NCBI GenBank assembly: GCA_963922705.1 | Contig: CAWUJS010000024.1 | Location: 1 to 24,788, forward strand | Source of the DNA: TMED27 sp963922705 | Lineage (GTDB): Bacteria > Pseudomonadota > Alphaproteobacteria > Micavibrionales > Micavibrionaceae | DNA: 24,788 nucleotides | Reading direction: 5' to 3' | Shown here: positions 1-6,697 of the stretch, piece by piece | How positions within the stretch are numbered: the stretch's first letter is position 1 | Layout of the letters: each line of letters starts with the position of its first letter | The notes under the pieces: model-generated | Told to the model about the DNA's origin: nothing | Databases searched by the model: none | The model's input: only the letters and a program-made list of their open reading frames with translations | Position numbers and translations under genes: made by a program

Positions 1-3
1 TAG

Positions 4-53
4 TGTTACCTATGTCTCAGGTATAAACTGTAACCCATGTATCCGGTATGGAC
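4..53. repeat. Two tandem 25-bp degenerate direct repeats
   Basis: Two adjacent 25-bp units (4-28 and 29-53) agree at 19 of 25 positions, and a further partial unit follows near 54-62. The core pattern is TGTWACCYATGT followed by a CCGGTAT-like block. From memory, similar strings occur at the ends of some IS481/IS3-type insertion sequences, so this may be the border of a mobile element to the left of the window. No transposase is visible here. The family assignment is inference only. Confidence 0.5.
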
Positions 54-66
54 CCCATGTTAGGAA

Positions 67-143
67 TGGCGCGCCCTGGAGGATTCGAACCTCCGGCCTT
101 TGGCTCCGGAAACCAACGCTCTATCCGACTGAGCTAAGGGCGC
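67..143 (-). tRNA. tRNA-Arg(CCG)
   Basis: The minus strand folds as a complete cloverleaf of 77 nt including an encoded CCA (67-69). The acceptor GCGCCCT pairs fully with AGGGCGC, and the discriminator is G. The D stem is GCTC/GAGC, the anticodon stem TTGGT/GCCAA has one G-U pair, and the T arm is GGAGG-TTCGAAT-CCTCC. The anticodon loop TTCCGGA gives anticodon CCG, which reads the CGG arginine codon. No intron is present, unlike the tRNA-Thr gene in this window. Confidence 0.95.
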
Positions 144-193
144 TTTTGTAAGCCAACGAATTTTCAGCAACCAACGTCTGTAGATAGAATATG

Positions 194-213
194 CCACGGG
201 CATAAACCCGTGG
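194..213 (-). terminator. Hairpin downstream of the RTX gene, possible terminator
   Basis: A perfect 7-bp stem CCACGGG/CCCGTGG encloses a 6-nt loop about 20 nt past the RTX stop codon. On the minus strand it is not followed by a clear T run, so intrinsic termination is uncertain. It may instead be an RNA stability element. Confidence 0.4.
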
Positions 214-234
214 TCATTCATGGAGTTTTGTTTT

Positions 235-1239
235 TTAAACAATGATATCGCCAGATGCATAAGCTGCGTCAACATCAAAATCAAAGATATTGTTAAGCTT
301 AGCAAATGCTCTATCAGGATTAACATTATTTGGATCTACAATCTTAAGTTCTGAACCATCTGCGGTATTTGTCGATTCAAGGAAGTCGCTAATTGAATCC
401 GTCAATGGATCAAAGCCCGTCAAGATTTCTGAAATATCAATTGCATCACCTTCGCTGGCGTTAAAATCAAAAATGGAGTCTAAAGACTTTAGGTCAGTGA
501 ATTTAAATATATCCGCGCCAAGGCCACCTGTTAAACTGTCTGCTCCCTTGCCTCCAACCAATACATCATTTCCTGCTCCGCCGTTAAGGTGATCCCTACC
601 TTTACCGCCATGTAAATAATCATTGTCAGCACCACCCAATAAAGCATCGTTACCGTTGCCACCAAAAAGATTATCATCACCAGCTCCACCCAAAATGCGG
701 TCATCACCAGCGCCACCATAAAGAATGGCATCGCTGTCAGCACCACCATCTATCCTATCATTACCTTTTCCGCCAAAAACAACGTCTGAGCCAGTACCGC
801 CATTAATATTGTCATCATCTTTACCGCCGAAAAGATAATCATTATCGACGCCACCAAGAAGCTCATCCATGCCTTTCCCGCCCAGGATTAGATCTCCATC
901 TAGGCCACCAATAAGCCTATCATCACCGAAACCGCCTACAATCAGATCCTGACCACCACTTCCATTCACCACATCGTCACCGCAGCCTACAAAAACTATA
1001 TCGTCCCCAATTCCTGCATTAACTGTGTCATGTCCCCCTCCAGTAATAACAACTTGATTACCGCTGCCTGTATTGAGATCATCTTGTCCGTGTGAGCCAA
1101 AGATAAAATCATCAGCGGTGTAGGCATGTAGTATTTCATGCACAAATGCTGCTTTGATAGCTTTTTCTTTAGAATTTCTTATCCCACCATGTATCTTTAA
1201 CAGGTCAATAAGGTCATTTATGTTTGTTGTAATACTCAT
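235..1239 (-). CDS. Secreted RTX (hemolysin-type calcium-binding repeat) protein
   Basis: About 334 aa. A short N-terminal part (about 50 aa, no signal peptide) is followed by a long run of GGxGxDxLxGG-type nonapeptides covering roughly residues 60-245. Such repeats form Ca2+-binding parallel beta-rolls that fold outside the cell. The last ~90 residues (DIFKF, DFNASEGDAIDIS, ending GDIIV) resemble the C-terminal targeting region of type I secretion substrates, so ABC-type export is expected. No transporter gene lies nearby. I chose the ATG at 1239 (MSITTNIN). An in-frame TTG at 1245 sits 4 nt after an AAAGGA box and could be used instead. The head has no recognisable enzyme domain, so the protein may be structural or adhesive. 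A HEILH string at residues 34-38 is discussed under findings. Confidence 0.85.
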   Translation of the reverse strand: MSITTNINDLIDLLKIHGGIRNSKEKAIKAAFVHEILHAYTADDFIFGSHGQDDLNTGSGNQVVITGGGHDTVNAGIGDDIVFVGCGDDVVNGSGGQDLIVGGFGDDRLIGGLDGDLILGGKGMDELLGGVDNDYLFGGKDDDNINGGTGSDVVFGGKGNDRIDGGADSDAILYGGAGDDRILGGAGDDNLFGGNGNDALLGGADNDYLHGGKGRDHLNGGAGNDVLVGGKGADSLTGGLGADIFKFTDLKSLDSIFDFNASEGDAIDISEILTGFDPLTDSISDFLESTNTADGSELKIVDPNNVNPDRAFAKLNNIFDFDVDAAYASGDIIV

Positions 1240-1261
1240 ATTCAAAAAATCCTTTAATCAG

Positions 1262-1412
1262 TTATAGTCATTCCATTTAAAAATCGGACAAATCTGCAAA
1301 TCGCCGTTTTTTCAAAATGCTCCTCAAAGTATTGTTTATACGCTGTCGTCCCATTTTGAAAAAGCCGAACAATTTTCGTTGGGTGTCCGATTTTAAACTG
1401 TAACTACTATAA
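1262..1412. repeat. Facing pair of a ~60-bp intergenic repeat (large inverted repeat)
   Basis: Copy A (1262-1319, plus) and copy B (1351-1412, minus) match as an imperfect inverted repeat. Both begin TTATAGT, share a TTTAAAATCGGACA-like block and end in a TTTTTCAAAATG block, and they are separated by about 31 nt. A related copy lies at 17406-17500. The pair occupies the upstream region of the RTX gene and could fold into a long hairpin. It may be a MITE or REP-like element. The remaining AT-rich stretch to 1599 shows no gene. Confidence 0.7.
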
Positions 1413-1599
1413 AACGCATTAAAAATACAATAAGTTGTATTTCATACGCTGTCTTAGCAACTTACTCTCAAAAAAGCAAAGAAAAAAGAAAGATTGCAAT
1501 TGTATTTAGGCAATTGGTACAAAAGAGAAAATGCGGTTTTTATATTCTGGACTACATTGAAATACACTAAAGAAAACTAAAAAAAGCAAAAATCACAAC

Positions 1600-4320
1600 T
1601 TAGTTAGTTTCTATGTAGTCTTGACTCTCAGCTGTCTCGACTTCGTCATCATCTTCTTGCACAAGCCAGGCGACAGATACAACATTCTCATCGTCATTGA
1701 CCTTAAATATTGTGACGCCTTGTGCACTTCTACCTGTAGTACGGATAGTTTCTACAGGTGTACGGATAAGCTTCCCTTGATCGGTTACAAGCATGATTTG
1801 ATGGCTATCTGTAACCGGGAAGGTAGCGACAACCTCACCGCCATTCTTTTTGGTCAGTGACATGTTAGCAACCCCCTGTCCGCCGCGCCCCGATGTCCGG
1901 TATTCATAGGCCGAAGTTCGTTTTCCAAAGCCTTTATTGGAGACGGTCAAAAGAATTTGTTCTTTACCAAGAAGTTCAGCAAATCGTTCAGGCGCAAGCT
2001 CCAACGCGGTATCTTCATATTCAAAATCGTCATCTTCGCTGCCAATAACTTGCGATGCAGCTTTCAGATAAGCACCACGCTCATCCGGCGTGATTTCAAC
2101 ATGCTTGAGAACAGACATTGAGATAACCTCATCGCCTTTTTCCTTAAGCTTTATCCCGCGTACACCTGTTGAATTTCGTCCGGCAAAAACACGGATATCG
2201 GTGACCGGAAAGCGGATAGCTTTCCCGAAGCGCGTAGCGAGCATCACATCGTCATCTTCCTCACAAATATGTACGGAAACGAGCTTTTCATCATCACCAA
2301 GCTTCATGGCAATCAGGCCATTCGAGCGAATATTGGCAAAATCAGAGAGCATATTGCGGCGTACCGTGCCGTGGCTTGTTGCAAACATAATGTTCTTGCC
2401 TTCAATCTCTTCGGGATCTTCAGGCATACGCATATAGACGCTCACATTTTCATCTTTTTCCAACGGCAGTAAGTTAATGATAGCCTTACCTTTGGATTGC
2501 GGGGTGCCCAGCGGCAATTGATAAACTTTCATCTTATGAACAATCCCGCGAGAGGTGAAAAAAAGCATTGGTGTGTGGGTGGAAGCGACAAAAAGATCAG
2601 ACACAAAATCCTCATCTTTTGTACTCATCCCCGCGCGACCTTTACCGCCGCGGCGTTGCGCACGGTATGTATCCAGCGGCACACGTTTGACATAGCCGCC
2701 ATGTGTAATAGTTACAACCATTTCCTCGCGCTGAATGAGGTCTTCCATATCCATTTCAAACTCTGCATCGCAAAGCTCTGTCCGGCGCGGCGTTCCAAAT
2801 CTTTCTTTAACCTCTTGAAGCTCTTCAACAAGCACTTCAAGCATACGCTCACGATTAGCAAGAATTTCGAGGAATTCGGCTATACGATCTGTGATTTCTC
2901 TCAGCTCATCACCGATTTTATCACGCTCTAATCCGGTGAGGCGATGAAGACGAAGATCAAGAATAGCTTTGGCCTGTGCCTCGGACATTTGATATGTCCC
3001 ATCATCATTTAACGGGTGTTCCGGATCATCAATCAGCTCAATCAACGGCGCAACATCGCCTGCCGGCCATGGTTTTGCCAGAAGCCCTTCCCGTGCCTCT
3101 TGCGGATTTGGCGCATTGCGAATGAGCGCGATAATCTCGTCAATATTGGCAACAGCAACAGCAAGCCCAGCCAAAACATGCGCACGCGCACGCGCTTTAC
3201 CTAGCTCGTAAATCGTGCGGCGCGTGATAACTTCTTCGCGGAACTTCACAAACGCCTTAATCATATCGCGCAGCAACATCATTTGCGGTTTCCCGTTATG
3301 AAGCGCAACCATGTTACACGCAAAATTGGTTTGAAGGGCTGTATGCTTGAAAAGTTGATTAAGCACAACATCTGCAACCGCGTTTGTTTTTAGCTCAATC
3401 ACAATACGTACGCCTTCGCGGTCTGATTCATCACGAACCTCAGCCATATCTTCGACAATTTTCTCGCGCCCGACTTCGCCGAGACGCTCAAGAAGCTTGC
3501 CTTTATTAACCTGATAAGGAACCTCGGTAACGATAATTGCCTCGCGCTTACCAACCTCTTCGATATGAGTTTTGGCACGCATAACAACGGAACCGTTACC
3601 GGTATGATAGGCTTTATAGATGCCGTTTTTGCCCATAATCTGAGCGCCGGTTGGGAAATCAGGCCCCGGAATAATCTCGGTAATTTCCTCGGTAGTAATA
3701 TCAGGATTGCCAATCATCGCGACGCAAGCATCGATGACCTCAACAAGATTATGCGGCGGGATATTGGTTGCCATCCCAACAGCAATCCCCCCTGCCCCGT
3801 TCACCAGCAAATTTGGAATACGAGATGGCAGAACAGTCGGCTCATTTAAGCTTTCATCATAGTTTGGACGGAAATCGACGGTTTCTTTGTCAATATCCTG
3901 CAAGATTGTTTCCGCCGCCTTATCAAGGCGCGCTTCTGTGTAGCGCATCGCAGCCGGCGCATCACCATCCATGGAGCCGAAATTCCCTTGCCCGTCAATG
4001 AGCGGCAAGCGCAAGCTCCAGGGCTGCGCCATACGCACCATTGCATCATAGATCGCAGAATCGCCGTGCGGGTGATATTTACCCATTACATCCCCGACAA
4101 TACGTGCAGATTTCTTGTAGGCTTTATCGGATGTATAGCCCCCCTCGCGCATAGCATAAAGTATCCGTCGGTGAACAGGTTTTAAACCATCACGCACATC
4201 CGGCAGGGCACGCGATACGATCACACTCATTGCATAATCGAGATAGCTTTGCTTCATCTCTTCTTCTAAAGAGATAGTCGGAAATTTTTCTGCTTCTGGC
4301 GTATTGGTTTCTTCGGTCAT
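1600..4320 (-). CDS. gyrA: DNA gyrase subunit A
   Basis: 906 aa, full length. GyrA is the DNA-cleaving subunit of gyrase and pairs with GyrB to introduce negative supercoils. The catalytic tyrosine is Y127 in AAMRYTE. The quinolone-determining region reads KYHPHGDSAIYD and keeps Ser88 and Asp92 (E. coli S83/D87), so no classical resistance change is seen there. The GyrA box QRRGGKG at residues 555-561 separates it from ParC. The C-terminal half carries the beta-pinwheel repeats (for example GRGGQGV and GRSAQGV), and the tail is acidic. The ATG at 4320 is the usual family start. It is the last gene of a minus-strand run behind ssb and a DUF2059 gene, with 27 nt separating it from the latter. 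Confidence 0.98.
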   Translation of the reverse strand: MTEETNTPEAEKFPTISLEEEMKQSYLDYAMSVIVSRALPDVRDGLKPVHRRILYAMREGGYTSDKAYKKSARIVGDVMGKYHPHGDSAIYDAMVRMAQPWSLRLPLIDGQGNFGSMDGDAPAAMRYTEARLDKAAETILQDIDKETVDFRPNYDESLNEPTVLPSRIPNLLVNGAGGIAVGMATNIPPHNLVEVIDACVAMIGNPDITTEEITEIIPGPDFPTGAQIMGKNGIYKAYHTGNGSVVMRAKTHIEEVGKREAIIVTEVPYQVNKGKLLERLGEVGREKIVEDMAEVRDESDREGVRIVIELKTNAVADVVLNQLFKHTALQTNFACNMVALHNGKPQMMLLRDMIKAFVKFREEVITRRTIYELGKARARAHVLAGLAVAVANIDEIIALIRNAPNPQEAREGLLAKPWPAGDVAPLIELIDDPEHPLNDDGTYQMSEAQAKAILDLRLHRLTGLERDKIGDELREITDRIAEFLEILANRERMLEVLVEELQEVKERFGTPRRTELCDAEFEMDMEDLIQREEMVVTITHGGYVKRVPLDTYRAQRRGGKGRAGMSTKDEDFVSDLFVASTHTPMLFFTSRGIVHKMKVYQLPLGTPQSKGKAIINLLPLEKDENVSVYMRMPEDPEEIEGKNIMFATSHGTVRRNMLSDFANIRSNGLIAMKLGDDEKLVSVHICEEDDDVMLATRFGKAIRFPVTDIRVFAGRNSTGVRGIKLKEKGDEVISMSVLKHVEITPDERGAYLKAASQVIGSEDDDFEYEDTALELAPERFAELLGKEQILLTVSNKGFGKRTSAYEYRTSGRGGQGVANMSLTKKNGGEVVATFPVTDSHQIMLVTDQGKLIRTPVETIRTTGRSAQGVTIFKVNDDENVVSVAWLVQEDDDEVETAESQDYIETN

Positions 4321-4347
4321 TCAGATACTTTGTAGGTTTTTTTATTT

Positions 4348-4842
4348 TTATTGGCCTGTCTTAAGACGTATTGCTGCGCGATCCAGCATTCTTACAATCT
4401 CAGGATATATAATGGCTGCGTAGTCGCCAAACTTTTCACTCGCTGATTGGGCTTCAGGCATGCTGTAATACCCAACCATAGCACGCAACTCTTCGACAGT
4501 AAATGTTTCTACATAAGCGTCTTCTGATATTTTTTCCAAGGCTTTGATGTTGAAAACGTTGCGCATGGCAATACGAAAACTATCACGTTCATTTTGCGGT
4601 CTTGTTTGCGCATATTGGGCAATAGCACCGTCAACCTGATCACGGACCGGACGTAGCTCATGCATTCTCTTTGCCAACGCCAGACGCTCATCATACGTTG
4701 GGTCACTGGCAACAGCATCGCCAGGGCTTTCTTCTTGCTTTCCATCTTGCGCTGATACATTCGGCGTTATAGCTGTCATTGCGAACACAAGCGACGCAAT
4801 TCCAAAAAACACAAGAGGCAACCTATGGAAAAACCTTGTCAC
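4348..4842 (-). CDS. Exported DUF2059-type protein
   Basis: About 164 aa. An N-terminal signal peptide (basic start, hydrophobic core, probable cleavage after the VSA of NVSAQDG) is followed by a helical domain. The segment FTVEELRAMVGYYSMPEAQSA fits the DUF2059 signature, in which a short C-terminal region ends in a YxxPEGQ-like motif. The molecular role of that family is not known. I prefer the GTG at 4842: an AGAGG box lies 6 nt upstream, while the TTG at 4848 would have no spacing. The gene starts about 12 nt after the ssb stop, so it is probably co-transcribed with ssb and possibly gyrA. Likely periplasmic. Confidence 0.75.
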   Translation of the reverse strand: MTRFFHRLPLVFFGIASLVFAMTAITPNVSAQDGKQEESPGDAVASDPTYDERLALAKRMHELRPVRDQVDGAIAQYAQTRPQNERDSFRIAMRNVFNIKALEKISEDAYVETFTVEELRAMVGYYSMPEAQSASEKFGDYAAIIYPEIVRMLDRAAIRLKTGQ

Positions 4843-4854
4843 AACCAACCTCTT

Positions 4855-5337
4855 TTAAAACGGAATTTCATCTTCAAATTCAGGAGCGTTAGCAGGCTCA
4901 GATGACTCTGCCTGTGGCGGTGCGCCATTATCAAAACCACCTGTTTGATTATCTCTAAAGCCACCGCCTTGCGATGCTCCACCACCGCGAGAATCGAGCA
5001 TCGTCAACTCTCCACGGTAAGGACGCAATGTGACCTCAGTTGAATAGCGATCATTTCCATTTTGATCTTGCCATTTGCGCGTTTCCAACTGCCCTTCAAT
5101 ATAAAGCTTCGAACCTTTCTTCACGTAGTTCTCAATGACTTTAATCAAGCCCTCATTTGTCACAGCAACACGATGCCACTCTGTCCTATCTTTCCGCTCA
5201 CCAGTTTCCTTGTCTTTCCAGCTTTCCGATGTTGCGAGGGATAAATTAGCAACGCGACCACCATTCTGAAACGTCCTGATTTCCGGGTCATTCCCTACAT
5301 TCCCGACTAAGATGACTTTATTAACGCTACCAGCCAT
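4855..5337 (-). CDS. ssb: Single-stranded DNA-binding protein
   Basis: 160 aa. The OB fold starts at once (MAGSVNKVILVGNVGNDPEI) and includes the conserved WHRV and KGSKLYIEGQLETRKWQD segments. A Gly/Gln-rich linker leads to the acidic tip DEIPF, which in this family docks repair and replication partners. The start at 5337 is supported by a GAGGAG box about 6 nt upstream and by family alignment. The frame stays open further upstream, to an ATG at 5424, but that extension has no SSB homology. It lies upstream of the DUF2059 gene and gyrA on the same strand. Confidence 0.97.
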   Translation of the reverse strand: MAGSVNKVILVGNVGNDPEIRTFQNGGRVANLSLATSESWKDKETGERKDRTEWHRVAVTNEGLIKVIENYVKKGSKLYIEGQLETRKWQDQNGNDRYSTEVTLRPYRGELTMLDSRGGGASQGGGFRDNQTGGFDNGAPPQAESSEPANAPEFEDEIPF

Positions 5338-5476
5338 GTTTTTACTCCTCATTTTAGTATTTATTTGTAAAGTAAAGTATAAAATTATGAATTGCAATGA
5401 TAAAGCTGAAATTCGCTTTTTCATTGACTACTCTCAATATTAAGCCGTATCCTTAAAGTATAAGAAAGGTTGCTTC

Positions 5477-6034
5477 GTGTCTTTAAAAAAGTTTTTTCTC
5501 ATAATAACAAGCGTGATTGCAGTTAGCATTCTGCCAAGCGCCTCTTATGCTGATATCTACCTAAGAAACGACAAATCTGCCACACAAGAAACTAAAGAAC
5601 AAAGCCAGCCGGCTCAAACTGACGAAGAAAAAGCGCCAACCCCCATAGGCGTTATCCACGCCAGAGAGATTGCTAAAAATTGTTTGGAAGATCAATGGGA
5701 AAGTCCGCCTTGCTTACAAGCAATATCAAATAATAACCTTGTTATGCTTTCAAACTTTGGCGCCACCTTGCAAGAAGCAGGCAAGACCAGGGCAGCAGAA
5801 GACGTTAAACAAAAATGTGCCGCGTCAACTGCAGCAGCCCGTAAAACATTTCCAGCTAAAGCTATGAGAAGCGCCTTTGTGGAATGTGCGAATTTCATTC
5901 CTATTATTGCCGGTCAGACATCTCTTGCACCAGATCAATCACTGTTTCAGCTTATGGCTATTTCGATTCAGTGCCTTGATAAGGCTCCGGTATGCTCTCA
6001 CATTGAAAGGGGCTTAAAGTCTTATAATCCTTAG
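5477..6034 (+). CDS. Exported cysteine-containing protein of unknown function
   Basis: 185 aa starting at GTG, with AAAGG about 8 nt upstream. A clear signal peptide (residues 1-25, cleavage after SASYA) is followed by a Gln/Glu-rich low-complexity stretch (about 30-55) and a compact domain with six cysteines at 69, 79, 114, 137, 166 and 173. Their even number and export suggest disulfide bonds in the periplasm. I do not recognise a family. It diverges from ssb across a 139-bp gap that must hold both promoters, and it converges with the small gene at 6040-6291 with only 5 nt between them. Confidence 0.7.
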   Translation: MSLKKFFLIITSVIAVSILPSASYADIYLRNDKSATQETKEQSQPAQTDEEKAPTPIGVIHAREIAKNCLEDQWESPPCLQAISNNNLVMLSNFGATLQEAGKTRAAEDVKQKCAASTAAARKTFPAKAMRSAFVECANFIPIIAGQTSLAPDQSLFQLMAISIQCLDKAPVCSHIERGLKSYNP

Positions 6035-6039
6035 GTTTT

Positions 6040-6291
6040 TTAAGCTTTTACCCGTTTTGAAAAACGTGCGCCTATCTTTTTGAGTTGTGGCATCATGGTA
6101 AAGATGATGAGCGTGATAATAAAAGCACCGCTCACCCAATCAAGAAATGTCAAATTTTCAATCAAAGATACGTTGCGTGCGATTTCTCCAACACCGGGTT
6201 CGATTTGATTGAGCTTTTCAGAGATGAGCAACATGTCATCAGGGCCGAGAGTGCTGAGACCATTTGTGAAATTGTATAAATTATTATTCAT
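6040..6291 (-). CDS. Small single-span membrane protein, unknown function
   Basis: 83 aa from the ATG at 6291, preceded by AAAAGG at 7 nt. A polar N-terminal half (MNNNLYNFTNGLS) is followed by one hydrophobic segment near residues 53-74 (WVSGAFIITLIIFTMM) and a basic tail KKIGARFSKRVKA, consistent with a cytoplasmic C-terminus. The frame is open upstream to 6399, but that part has no ribosome site and an unnatural composition. Family not recognised. It neighbours another small exported protein on the same strand. Confidence 0.6.
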   Translation of the reverse strand: MNNNLYNFTNGLSTLGPDDMLLISEKLNQIEPGVGEIARNVSLIENLTFLDWVSGAFIITLIIFTMMPQLKKIGARFSKRVKA

Positions 6292-6413
6292 TGCAAAGCC
6301 TTTTATTTTTACGTCATACGCAAAATATATGCAAATATGACACCATCTAAAATCATTTGAAATCAATACATTAAAAACTACATACAGTTTCGTCGGCAAT
6401 ATTTGCAGGCAAA

Positions 6414-6617
6414 TTATGACGTTGCCAAGACTAATTGCTCACCGCCAAATTCTATAGCAGCTCCTCCCGCGTCTAACATATAACCGGCTCCCCAGGCAGC
6501 ATTATTAAAACCTGTTTGAAGTGCCGCACCAAAACCAGCCGCCGGAGCTGCAGCAAATGCAACAGCTGTACATGCTGCAACAGCAAGTGCTGCCCCTAAA
6601 AAAGCTTTTCTCAACAT
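6414..6617 (-). CDS. Very small exported Ala/Gly-rich protein
   Basis: 67 aa. A strong signal peptide (MLRKAFLGAALAVAACTAVA, probable cut near residue 22-23) leaves a mature peptide of about 45 aa rich in Gly and Ala (GFGAALQTGFNNAAWGAGY). An ACAGGAAG box lies about 10 nt before the ATG. No family is recognised. It could be a periplasmic or surface micropeptide. Its cysteine at 16 is not in a good lipobox. The ORF is short, so confidence rests on the signal peptide and ribosome site. Confidence 0.55.
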   Translation of the reverse strand: MLRKAFLGAALAVAACTAVAFAAAPAAGFGAALQTGFNNAAWGAGYMLDAGGAAIEFGGEQLVLATS

Positions 6618-6697
6618 AGCTATTTTGCTTCCTGTAATTTGAAATTCTTTTAAAATTTAACAAATTATTAACAAAAACGCAAGCATTATATGAAAAT

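Noticed and set aside
60..326. Minus-strand 88-aa frame at the left end
   Set aside because: Its C-terminal part is the translation of the tRNA-Arg gene, a common false ORF.
5338..5424. N-terminally extended ssb start
   Set aside because: The extension has no SSB homology, while the ATG at 5337 has a GAGGAG site at good spacing.
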